From the NCBI GenBank assembly GCA_036652735.1, contig JAVVVI010000003.1, forward strand, positions 44,196-108,195: a stretch of 64,000 nt of DNA. The letters run 5' to 3'. The notes under the pieces are model-generated. The model was not told the DNA's origin, searched no databases, and saw nothing but the letters and a program-made list of their open reading frames with translations. Within the stretch, counting starts at the first letter, position 1. Each line of letters opens with the position of its first letter. The position numbers and the translations under genes were made by a program. Source of the stretch: JAGOGN01 sp036652735. Lineage in GTDB: Bacteria; Bacillota; Clostridia; Lachnospirales; Lachnospiraceae. This document shows, in pieces, positions 25,565 through 34,335 of this stretch.

Positions 25565-27721
25565 ATGACAAAAATATTTAACTATTTATGGAAACACAGA
25601 GGAGCGGTGGCAATTATTATAGCATTGCTTATTATACAGGCAATCTGCGACTTATCTCTGCCATCCTATATGTCCGATATTGTGGATATTGGCGTATCCC
25701 AGAGTGGTATTGAAACAGCAGTACCAATTAAGTCAAGTGAAGACTACTTTGATGCACTCTGTTTATTTATGACAAGGAAGGATGAGGATACAGTCAGACA
25801 GTATTATCAGTTAGAAGATGGAATCTATGAGCAAATGGATATAAGCAAATCCAGGGAAGAAGAATTAAACGATATTTTTTCCCTGCCAATGATGATGCTT
25901 TCTTATATGGAGAGTGGGGAAAAGCAGTCTGTTAGTCCCAAACAACTTCTTTTGATGGAAAAAGCAGGTAAGATCGACCGAAAAACATTGCTATCTATGG
26001 AAAAAGAGGCGAAGGAGAAATATGGCAGCGACAGTGAAACAATGATAGCCCAGGTGGCTGTGAAATCCCTTACAAAGGAATATACATCCATAGGAGTAAA
26101 CATTAAGAAAATACAGAAGGAATACCTGCTTAAGGTGGGTGGTAAAATGCTATTACTTGCACTGATTATGATGATTGATGCAATTATTGCAGGATACTTT
26201 AGTGCAAGAGTAGGTGCAGCCATAGGAAAAGAATTAAGAGAAGAAGTATTTACCAATGTTGTATCTTACTCGAATCGAGAGATGGAAAAATTTTCAGCGG
26301 CATCTTTAATTACAAGAAGTACAAATGATATTCAGCAAATTCAGATGGTCTCCATTATGCTATTACGGATGGTTATGTATGCGCCGATTATTGGAATTGG
26401 AGGTGCTTACAAGGTAATTCATACGAAAACCGGAATGGGCTGGATCATTGTAGTGGGCGTGCTATTGATTTGTGCATTGGTTGTGGTCCTTATGAAAATA
26501 TCCCTTCCAAAATTCAAGAAAATGCAATCCTTAATTGACCGACTGAATTTAGTTGCAAGAGAGATTCTAACAGGAGTTCCTGTAATTCGAGCATTTCAGA
26601 GAGAGGCACAGGAAGAAGTGCGCTTTGAGCAGGCAAGTAAAAAGCTTATGAAGACGCAGTTATTTACCAATCGTGTTATGACATTTATGATGCCGGCCAT
26701 GATGTTAATAATGAATGGAATCACAATTTTAATTGTGTGGTTTGGTGCACATGGTGTGGATCTTGGTAAGTTGCAAGTAGGTGATATGATGGCATTTATT
26801 ACCTATACAATGATGATTGTATCAGCATTTTTAATGTTGACTATGATCTCCATAATGCTTCCAAGAGCAGGTGTTGCTGCTGCTCGAATCGATGAAGTTC
26901 TGACAACTGAAACAAGTATTCAGGATATGGAAGAGGTAAAGGATGCACAAGTGAAAGCCACTAAAATAGGAATTGCATTTGAACACGTTGAGTTTCACTA
27001 TCCGGATGCAGAGAAAAATGTAATATCGAATATTGATTTTTGTGCGGAGGCAGGAAAAACAACGGCGATTATAGGAGGAACCGGATGTGGAAAATCTACA
27101 CTTTTGAATTTAATTCCAAGATTTTATGATGTCACCGGTGGAAGAATTACAATTGATGGCGTTGATATTCGAGAATTATCCCAGAAGAAACTTCGAAGCT
27201 TAATCGGGTATGCACCACAAAAGGGTATCTTGTTCTCCGGAGACATTACAAGTAATATTGGATTTGGTGGAGAGGATGTTACAAAAGAACAAATTCAGGA
27301 AGCAGCAGAAATTGCTCAGGCGCTGGATTTTATAGAAGAGAAGGAAGAAAAGTTCCATTCTCCAATTGCCCAGGGTGGAACCAATGTATCCGGTGGACAA
27401 AAACAGCGGCTGTCTATTGCAAGAGCCATTGCCAGACATCCACAGATTTTATTATTTGATGATACATTTTCAGCATTGGATTATCAAACAGACATAGCAC
27501 TTAGGAAAGCGTTATATAATAAAATTAAGGATGCAACCATTTTAATTGTGGCACAAAGAATTAGCACCATTCTTCACGCAGATCGAATTATTGTTCTGGA
27601 TGAAGGCAGTATTGTTGGGATAGGTACCCATGAGGAGTTAATGAACACATGTGAGACTTATTGTGAAATTGCCAGATCACAGCTATCCGAAAAGGAATTG
27701 AAAGGAGGCCGGACAGAATGA
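25565..27721 (+). CDS. ABC exporter half-transporter, degenerate-site subunit
   Basis: The 718-residue protein has an ABC exporter membrane domain (about 1-440) with an unusually long external loop between helices 1 and 2 (about 40-200), followed by a nucleotide-binding domain: Walker A GGTGCGKST, signature VSGGQKQR, Walker B LLFDDTFSALD. The catalytic glutamate after Walker B is Asp and the H-loop His is Gln (VAQRIST), so its own ATP site is noncanonical. With the next gene (4-bp overlap, ATGA) it forms a heterodimer like BmrCD or TM287/288. Substrate unknown, probably a drug or peptide. Confidence 0.93.
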   Translation: MTKIFNYLWKHRGAVAIIIALLIIQAICDLSLPSYMSDIVDIGVSQSGIETAVPIKSSEDYFDALCLFMTRKDEDTVRQYYQLEDGIYEQMDISKSREEELNDIFSLPMMMLSYMESGEKQSVSPKQLLLMEKAGKIDRKTLLSMEKEAKEKYGSDSETMIAQVAVKSLTKEYTSIGVNIKKIQKEYLLKVGGKMLLLALIMMIDAIIAGYFSARVGAAIGKELREEVFTNVVSYSNREMEKFSAASLITRSTNDIQQIQMVSIMLLRMVMYAPIIGIGGAYKVIHTKTGMGWIIVVGVLLICALVVVLMKISLPKFKKMQSLIDRLNLVAREILTGVPVIRAFQREAQEEVRFEQASKKLMKTQLFTNRVMTFMMPAMMLIMNGITILIVWFGAHGVDLGKLQVGDMMAFITYTMMIVSAFLMLTMISIMLPRAGVAAARIDEVLTTETSIQDMEEVKDAQVKATKIGIAFEHVEFHYPDAEKNVISNIDFCAEAGKTTAIIGGTGCGKSTLLNLIPRFYDVTGGRITIDGVDIRELSQKKLRSLIGYAPQKGILFSGDITSNIGFGGEDVTKEQIQEAAEIAQALDFIEEKEEKFHSPIAQGGTNVSGGQKQRLSIARAIARHPQILLFDDTFSALDYQTDIALRKALYNKIKDATILIVAQRISTILHADRIIVLDEGSIVGIGTHEELMNTCETYCEIARSQLSEKELKGGRTE

Positions 27722-29568
27722 GTGAAGAGAGGAAAATGAAAAGAGGACCAATGGGAGGACATGGACCCGGAGGCGGAATGATGCCGGGTGAGAAGGCGAA
27801 AGATTTTAAAGGCTCTGTAAAAAAATTACTGGCTTATATGGGAAAGTATAAAATTGCCATTGTGTTTGTAATGATTTTGGCAATTCTTGGAACCGCGTTT
27901 GATGTAATTGGTCCGAAGATTTTAGGAAAGGCAACTACGGTGTTGTTTGATGGGCTAATGACAAAGATTAGTGGAGGAAGTGGAATTGATTTTAAAAAAA
28001 TAGCATGGATTCTAGGTTCTCTGCTCATGATTTATGTTATAAGTGCTATTTTTTCATTTATACAGTCTTTCATTATGTCAGGAATTACCCAGAAGATATG
28101 TTATAGGCTGAGAAATGATATTTCAGCGAAGATAAATCGCATGCCTCTTGCCTACTTTGAACGCAATGCAGTGGGAGATGTGCTGTCGAGAATAACCAAT
28201 GATGTGGATACACTGGGACAAAGTTTAAATCAGAGCATAACCCAGCTGATTACCTCGGTGACCACCTTGATTGGAGTCTTTGTAATGATGCTGAGCATTA
28301 GTCCTTTAATGACTTTAATTGCATTGGTCATTTTGCCTGTTTCTGCGGTCTTAATTGGAGTGGTAGTTAAATTTTCACAAAAATATTTTGTGACACAGCA
28401 AAAATACCTTGGTAAAATTAATGGACAGGTGGAAGAGGTATATGCAGGACAAAATCTGGTAAAAGTCTTTAACAGGGAAGAAAAAGTAATTGCTGAATTT
28501 AAAGAAACCAATGAGGTATTATATGATTCCGCATGGAAATCACAGTTCTTATCCGGAATGATGCAGCCAATTATGGGATTTATCGGCAATCTTGGTTATG
28601 TAGCGGTGGTTGTTGCAGGAGGGCTTCTTGCAATCAAAGGAAGGATTCAGGTTGGTGATATCCAATCCTTTATCCAATATGTAAGACGATTCACCCAACC
28701 GATTACACAGATGGCACAAGTATCCAATATGTTCCAGTCAATGGCAGCAGCTTCGGAACGTGTCTTTGAATTTTTATTGGAAGAGGAAGAAGACATGGGA
28801 GCAGAATATCCATGTGAGATGGGAACCATTGATGGTAAAATAGAGTTTAAACATGTGGCATTTGGATATCGCCCCGATCAAATTATTATTAGAGATTTTT
28901 CAACGGAGGTTCATCCGGGACAGACGGTGGCAATTGTAGGACCAACAGGAGCAGGGAAGACAACAATGGTGAAACTGCTTATGAGACTCTATGATGTGAA
29001 TCAGGGACAAATATTGCTGGATGGTCATGACTTAAGAGACTATAATCGAACAGATTTAAGAAATGCATTTGGTATGGTATTGCAAGACACCTGGCTTTTT
29101 CAGGGAACGATTATGGAGAATATCCGATATGGCAGACTGGATGCCACAGATGAGGAAGTAATGGAGGCAGCAAAAGCAGCCCATGCCCACCACTTTATAG
29201 AGACTCTTCCGGGTGGATATGAAATGGAACTAAATGAAAACGCAAGCAATGTATCCCAAGGACAAAAGCAATTGCTTACGATAGCAAGAGCTATTCTTGC
29301 AGACAATAAGGTATTAATATTGGATGAGGCAACCAGTTCGGTGGATACCAGAACGGAGATTCAGATACAGAAGGCATTGGATCATCTGATGAAAGGAAGA
29401 ACAAGCTTTGTAATTGCACATCGACTGTCAACAATAAAAGAAGCAGATCTGATCCTGGTTATGCAGGATGGGGATATTGTGGAGCAGGGAAACCACAGTG
29501 AGCTTTTGGCACAAAATGGCTTTTATGCAAGGCTTTATAATTCACAGTTTGAGGAAGCGTCAGCATAA
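27718..29568 (+). CDS. ABC exporter half-transporter, partner subunit
   Basis: The 616-residue half-transporter starts with a glycine/methionine-rich cytoplasmic tail (about 8-28, GPMGGHGPGGGMMPG), then six membrane segments and an ATPase domain: Walker A GPTGAGKTT, Walker B LILDEATSSVD with the catalytic Glu, H-loop AHRLST. Its signature is altered to VSQGQ instead of LSGGQ. That altered signature faces the noncanonical Walker B of the upstream subunit, so the pair has one active and one degenerate ATP site. It overlaps the upstream gene by 4 bp and closes the operon before a strong terminator. Confidence 0.93.
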   Translation: MSEERKMKRGPMGGHGPGGGMMPGEKAKDFKGSVKKLLAYMGKYKIAIVFVMILAILGTAFDVIGPKILGKATTVLFDGLMTKISGGSGIDFKKIAWILGSLLMIYVISAIFSFIQSFIMSGITQKICYRLRNDISAKINRMPLAYFERNAVGDVLSRITNDVDTLGQSLNQSITQLITSVTTLIGVFVMMLSISPLMTLIALVILPVSAVLIGVVVKFSQKYFVTQQKYLGKINGQVEEVYAGQNLVKVFNREEKVIAEFKETNEVLYDSAWKSQFLSGMMQPIMGFIGNLGYVAVVVAGGLLAIKGRIQVGDIQSFIQYVRRFTQPITQMAQVSNMFQSMAAASERVFEFLLEEEEDMGAEYPCEMGTIDGKIEFKHVAFGYRPDQIIIRDFSTEVHPGQTVAIVGPTGAGKTTMVKLLMRLYDVNQGQILLDGHDLRDYNRTDLRNAFGMVLQDTWLFQGTIMENIRYGRLDATDEEVMEAAKAAHAHHFIETLPGGYEMELNENASNVSQGQKQLLTIARAILADNKVLILDEATSSVDTRTEIQIQKALDHLMKGRTSFVIAHRLSTIKEADLILVMQDGDIVEQGNHSELLAQNGFYARLYNSQFEEASA

Positions 29569-29574
29569 AAAAAG

Positions 29575-29603
29575 AAAAAAGGAGAAATCCTTTTTTTTTT
29601 TTT
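29575..29603 (+). terminator. Terminator after the first ABC exporter operon
   Basis: AAAAAAGGA/TCCTTTTTT stem with GAAA loop and a run of 13 T in total. Confidence 0.85.
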
Positions 29604-29629
29604 GCATATTATACATTTTGTGATATACT
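29602..29629 (+). promoter_or_regulatory. Promoter for the sagB-like/ABC operon
   Basis: TTGCAT (29602-29607), 16-base spacer ending in TGA, then TATACT (29624-29629), an extended -10. It abuts the T-run of the preceding terminator, as at 16636. Confidence 0.6.
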
Positions 29630-29684
29630 AATATTGTATATAAAAATTACAAGTCTCATAGCTGACAGGATTAAGGAGGGCAAT

Positions 29685-30509
29685 ATGACAGAAGAAGAAA
29701 TCAGACAACGAATCCAAAACGGCAGAGAATTCATGAAAATGCCGGATGAACAGGACACAGAAGACGGGTACCAAACAGATCAGCAGCAGAAGAAAGTACA
29801 GCCTCCATTGTACAAGGAACCATGTGGTGGGGCGATTACGCAGCTGCCGGAAGAATTTCAATTATTAGAGTTAAAGAATGACATATTGGAAGTTCTATAC
29901 AAAAGAAAGAGCAGCAGGGTTTACACAGGGCAGCCTATGAGTCTATTGCAGTTATCATTTTTACTATGGGCGCAGCAGGGTGTAAAAACAATTCGAGGGA
30001 ATAATTATGCAACGATTCGAACGGTAGCCTGTGGGGGAGCAAGACATGAATTTGAATGTTATATTGCGGTCCAGAACGTAGAAGGCTTGACACCCGGGTA
30101 TTATCATTATATGCCTGACCTGCATGCAGTGGAATTGATAGAAGAAAAAAAGGATATGACTGGGGACATTCATGAATCGCTGTGTGAGCAAGCATGGGCA
30201 GTCAAAGCAAATGTAGTCTTTTATTATAGTATTATCCCCTATCGTGCAGAATGGAGATATGGAATATATGCACACCGCACAGCATTAATGGATGCAGGGC
30301 ATATAACAGAGAATTTATATGTGGCTGCCAGTGCAGCAGGAGTGGGAACATGTGCAATTGCATCCATTGAGACAGACTGTTCAAATGTTATGTTTCATCT
30401 TGAGGGCAAAGAAGAATTCATCTTCTATGCTGCTCCGGCCGGAATGATATCGGAAGGCAATAAAGAGGAAGAGGATGCATTCTATGCATTTCTGAAGGAG
30501 GACAGGTGA
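29685..30509 (+). CDS. SagB/ThcOx-family nitroreductase-like FMN oxidoreductase
   Basis: The 274-residue protein has a charged N-terminal region (about 1-60) and a nitroreductase-fold domain typical of the SagB group: RKSSRVYTGQPMSLLQLSFL (about 73-92), LWAQQGVKT, a middle GYYHYMPDLHAVELI and a late ENLYVAASAAGVGTCAI. SagB enzymes oxidise azolines to azoles in thiazole/oxazole-modified peptides; stand-alone relatives have unknown roles. No YcaO cyclase or precursor peptide is visible nearby. ATG 29685 is chosen for AAGGAGGG 4 bp upstream. Its stop overlaps the GTG start of the next ABC gene by 4 bases, so enzyme and exporter are translated together. Confidence 0.85.
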   Translation: MTEEEIRQRIQNGREFMKMPDEQDTEDGYQTDQQQKKVQPPLYKEPCGGAITQLPEEFQLLELKNDILEVLYKRKSSRVYTGQPMSLLQLSFLLWAQQGVKTIRGNNYATIRTVACGGARHEFECYIAVQNVEGLTPGYYHYMPDLHAVELIEEKKDMTGDIHESLCEQAWAVKANVVFYYSIIPYRAEWRYGIYAHRTALMDAGHITENLYVAASAAGVGTCAIASIETDCSNVMFHLEGKEEFIFYAAPAGMISEGNKEEEDAFYAFLKEDR

Positions 30510-32278
30510 AAAACATTCAGTTTATAGGCAAGTATGTGTTGCGATATAAGTGGCAGTATCTGATAGGTATGCTGTTCTTATTCGCAGTTGATTTTATAAG
30601 TTTACTGGTGCCGAAGCTTATTGGAATGGTGACAGATGGACTCACAACCGGAACCTTAAAGATGCCGGGAATTATGACTTACATAGGCTATATTGTTATA
30701 ACAGGCATTGCAATGGCGGTAGGAAGATTTCTATGGCGTTATTTTCTGATTCTGACTGCCAGAAAATTAGAGAGAGATGTAAGAGATGAGATGTTTGGTC
30801 ATTTAGAGACCCTGGATGCAGAATATTTTAATGAACATAAGACAGGAACACTGATGGCACATTTTACCAATGACTTAAATGCGGTGAGAACAGCGGTTGG
30901 ACCCGGAGTGATATCCGTGTTTGATGCAACCATTATGACAATTATGGTCATCATTCAAATGATGATTTATGTGGATTTTAAATTGACCATATTGGCAGTG
31001 ATTCCGATGTTTTTTATAATGGGAGGCATGCTATATTATGGAGATCTCATGGAAAAACGATTTAAACATTGTCAGGAAGCGTTTGCGGAATTAACAGATT
31101 TCACGCAGGAAAGTATATCAGGGGTTCGAGTGGTAAAAGCATTTGTTCGGGAAGAAGACGAAAAAAATGAATTTGCCAAATATAATGCAGAGACCAGAAA
31201 GAGGAATCTTCATGTAATTAAACTTCAGGCAGTTGTGATACCCTTACTCTCGGTTGTGATTGGGATTAGTATGCTGGTAACGCTGCTGTATGGAGGTTAT
31301 CTTGCATTAATTGGAGAGATTACGCTTGGGCGTTTTGTGGCATTTAACCAATACATAGGAATGCTTGTATGGCCAATGCTGGCAGCAGGAGACAGTGTGA
31401 CCATGTTTTCACAGGGCTATGCATCCGTAAGCAGGATTCGCAGTATTTTCAGCGCAAAGCCGGAAATATTTGAGTTTGTTACAGATGAGGAAGAGGTGGA
31501 AGAGCAGGAACTGGGATTAAGCGGAGGAATTGAATTCCGCCATCTTACCTTTACTCATAAAGGTGCGGCTGCACCCTCTCTTAAGGATATTAATTTAAAG
31601 ATTCCACAGGGAACCACGGTAGCAGTAATTGGACGCACCGGCTCCGGTAAAACCACACTGGTAAATTTACTTCAGCACCTGTATCAGGTTGAACCGGGTA
31701 TGATCTTTGTAGATGGCAGGGACATTAATACCGTTCCCCTAAAAGAACTTCGTGGAGATATTGCCTATGTTCCACAGGATAATTTTCTGTTCTCGGATTC
31801 TCTTCGCAATAACATAGCCTTTGGTGTGGAAGGAAATGATATGGATCATGTAATAGAAGCTGCACGGGCAGCCTGCATTCATGAAAATATTGAAGATTTT
31901 CCACAACAGTACAATACCATTGTAGGGGAGCGTGGAGTGACACTTTCCGGCGGACAAAAACAGAGGAGCTCGATTGCACGAGCATTTATGAAGAACTCAC
32001 CAATTATGATTATGGATGATTCTCTTTCAGCAGTAGATACAGATACAGAAGAGAAGATTCTTGAGAATCTGAAAGAAAATAGAAAAAACAAGACAACAAT
32101 TATTATTGCTCATCGTATTTCTACGATTCAAAATGCAGACTTAATTATGGTATTAGAAGAGGGTGCATTGGCAGAGTGTGGAAATCATGCAGCACTTATG
32201 AAGCAGAATGGAATCTATAAAGGAATGTTTGAAAAACAGCAGCTTGAGGCAAGAAATGAAGGGGGGAAGACGCAATGA
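30506..32278 (+). CDS. ABC exporter half-transporter, degenerate-site subunit (second pair)
   Basis: The 590-residue protein has six membrane segments (about 15-310) and an ATPase domain: Walker A GRTGSGKTT, signature LSGGQKQR, Walker B IMIMDDSLSAVD. The catalytic glutamate is Asp, so its site is noncanonical, as in the first exporter pair; its H-loop AHRIST is intact. The start is GTG overlapping the sagB-like stop (GTGA), with AAGGAGGA just upstream. It overlaps the next gene by 4 bp, giving a coupled sagB-like-ABC-ABC operon. Confidence 0.92.
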   Translation: MKNIQFIGKYVLRYKWQYLIGMLFLFAVDFISLLVPKLIGMVTDGLTTGTLKMPGIMTYIGYIVITGIAMAVGRFLWRYFLILTARKLERDVRDEMFGHLETLDAEYFNEHKTGTLMAHFTNDLNAVRTAVGPGVISVFDATIMTIMVIIQMMIYVDFKLTILAVIPMFFIMGGMLYYGDLMEKRFKHCQEAFAELTDFTQESISGVRVVKAFVREEDEKNEFAKYNAETRKRNLHVIKLQAVVIPLLSVVIGISMLVTLLYGGYLALIGEITLGRFVAFNQYIGMLVWPMLAAGDSVTMFSQGYASVSRIRSIFSAKPEIFEFVTDEEEVEEQELGLSGGIEFRHLTFTHKGAAAPSLKDINLKIPQGTTVAVIGRTGSGKTTLVNLLQHLYQVEPGMIFVDGRDINTVPLKELRGDIAYVPQDNFLFSDSLRNNIAFGVEGNDMDHVIEAARAACIHENIEDFPQQYNTIVGERGVTLSGGQKQRSSIARAFMKNSPIMIMDDSLSAVDTDTEEKILENLKENRKNKTTIIIAHRISTIQNADLIMVLEEGALAECGNHAALMKQNGIYKGMFEKQQLEARNEGGKTQ

Positions 32279-34284
32279 AACGATTAATGAGTTATCTAAA
32301 ACCCCACAAATTTGCAATGGCTGTGTCACTGATTTTAGTGTCACTGGTAATTGTCTTTGAGCTATATCAGCCAATTATTATTGGAGATGCCATTGATAAT
32401 TATATTAATGGATATTATTCGCCTTATGGTGTTGTAGGAAAAGATGAAAAGACAGCGGTAGCCTACGAGGGTAACTATATCAGCAAGGAATTTAACACAA
32501 AGGGTGCAAAAGAGTTTTATCAGATTTATTTGTTTCAGGAAGAGTATTATATGTTCCACCTAACCGAAGAAAAGGAATGTACACAATTAAGAGAAAAAAC
32601 CTCCGGAGAAAAAATGCAAGATGGAAGTTTAATAGTGGACTTAAATGGACAAAAAGAGGTGGGAGAGCCATTAACTAAGAATGAGCTGCGGACACTGCGA
32701 AAATTTGATTTTGCAGGAATTGTTCAATCAGCCATTCGTTACCTTCTGGTACTAATCGCAGCTTTTGTATGTAATTTAGTAGAGATCTGGACCTTACAGA
32801 AAATGGGACAGGGTATTATATATAGAATGAGAGAACAGGTCTTTTCTCATATACATAGTTTGTCATTGAATTTTTTCAATACCGAACCGGTTGGAAAACT
32901 GGTAACCAGGGTATCCAACGATACGGAATCTGTAAATGAACTTTTTACCAGTGTGTTGGTAAAGGTGTTCAAAAATATAATTAAGATATTTGGTTTTGCA
33001 GCAGTGATGTTCTCAATAAATGTGAAACTCACCTTGTACTCCTTTGCGATGTTGCCATTAGTTGCGGCACTGACCTTCTTTTTCCGTTATTTATCAAGGG
33101 TGGCATACCGGGCAGTGAGAACCAGACTTACGGATTTGAATACTTTTTTATCGGAGAATATTTCCGGAATGAAGCTGATTCAGATTTTTACAAGAGAAGA
33201 GCAGAAATACGATGAATTTAAGGGCAAAAGCCAGAATTTATACCGGGCATATTTTAGGGAAGTTATGACATTTGCAATTTTCCGCCCAAGTATCTATATT
33301 CTATCGGTGGTTGCCCTGGTTGTAATTATTGGATTTGGAGGAAAACTTACCTTAGCAGGAACGATTTCTCTTGGAACGTTATTTGTATTTATTAATTATA
33401 TTCGATCCTTTTTTGAGCCAATTCAAGAACTGGCAGAACAATTTGGAGCACTACAATCCTCTCTTGCTTCTGCTGAAAAAATATTTACCATATTGGATGA
33501 AACTCCTACGGTACCAAAAGCGGTTCATCCAAGAACAATTGAAAAGCTGGAAGGAGAAATCGAATTTAAACATGTCTGGTTTGCTTATGAAGGAGAAGAT
33601 TATATTCTAAAGGATGTAAGCTTTAAAATCCGTAAGGGTGAGCGTATCGCTTTTGTAGGAGCAACCGGAGCAGGAAAGACATCTATATTGAACCTTATAG
33701 GCCATTATTTTGATATTCAAAAAGGAGAAATCCTAATTGATGGAATCAATATTAAGGATATTAGTACGGATGTGCTGCGAGCGTCCATTGGACAGGTTCA
33801 GCAGGATGTATTTATATTCACCGGAGATATTAAAAGTAATATTTCCCTGAGAAATGATAAAATTTCACAGGAAGAGATAGAAACAGCGGCCCGCTATGTG
33901 AATGCGGAAAAATTTATCAGCAAATTGCCTCAGAAGTATAATGAACCGGTTACGGAGCGAGGTTCCACATTATCGGCAGGACAACGTCAACTATTGTCTT
34001 TTGCAAGAACACTGGCATATAAACCCAATATTCTTGTATTGGATGAAGCAACCGCTAACATAGATACAGAGACAGAGCATCTCATTACCCAGGCACTGGA
34101 ACGTTTAATGGAGGGAAGAACAACCATTATGGTTGCGCACAGGCTTTCCACCATTCAACATGCCAATATGATTATGGTAATGGATAAGGGGGAAATCAAA
34201 GAAAGCGGGACTCACCAGCAGCTCATTTCCAGGGATGGCATCTATCGGAAATTATATGAACTGCAGCTCACACAACAGCAATAA
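32275..34284 (+). CDS. ABC exporter half-transporter, partner subunit (second pair)
   Basis: The 669-residue partner has a long external loop between helices 1 and 2 (about 40-145), then the remaining membrane segments and an ATPase domain: Walker A GATGAGKTS, signature LSAGQRQL (degenerate), Walker B ILVLDEATANID with catalytic Glu, H-loop AHRLST. The altered signature again matches the noncanonical site of its partner. Substrate is unknown; coupling to a SagB-like oxidoreductase suggests a redox-modified small molecule or peptide, which is inference only. Confidence 0.92.
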   Translation: MKRLMSYLKPHKFAMAVSLILVSLVIVFELYQPIIIGDAIDNYINGYYSPYGVVGKDEKTAVAYEGNYISKEFNTKGAKEFYQIYLFQEEYYMFHLTEEKECTQLREKTSGEKMQDGSLIVDLNGQKEVGEPLTKNELRTLRKFDFAGIVQSAIRYLLVLIAAFVCNLVEIWTLQKMGQGIIYRMREQVFSHIHSLSLNFFNTEPVGKLVTRVSNDTESVNELFTSVLVKVFKNIIKIFGFAAVMFSINVKLTLYSFAMLPLVAALTFFFRYLSRVAYRAVRTRLTDLNTFLSENISGMKLIQIFTREEQKYDEFKGKSQNLYRAYFREVMTFAIFRPSIYILSVVALVVIIGFGGKLTLAGTISLGTLFVFINYIRSFFEPIQELAEQFGALQSSLASAEKIFTILDETPTVPKAVHPRTIEKLEGEIEFKHVWFAYEGEDYILKDVSFKIRKGERIAFVGATGAGKTSILNLIGHYFDIQKGEILIDGINIKDISTDVLRASIGQVQQDVFIFTGDIKSNISLRNDKISQEEIETAARYVNAEKFISKLPQKYNEPVTERGSTLSAGQRQLLSFARTLAYKPNILVLDEATANIDTETEHLITQALERLMEGRTTIMVAHRLSTIQHANMIMVMDKGEIKESGTHQQLISRDGIYRKLYELQLTQQQ

Positions 34285-34307
34285 TGTACAGACAATCGTA
34301 CATTTTT
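34283..34307 (+). terminator. Weak terminator after the second exporter operon
   Basis: AATGTAC/GTACATT stem with 8-base loop, then a short T-run (TTTTT in all). It overlaps the last bases of the ABC gene. Confidence 0.5.
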
Positions 34308-34335
34308 AACTGTAAAAAAAATTGGAGGATGTGTA

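Noticed and set aside
29568..29684. Azole-peptide precursor gene next to the SagB-like gene
   Set aside because: The gap holds only a terminator and a promoter; no small frame with a ribosome site and Cys/Ser/Thr-rich end was found there.
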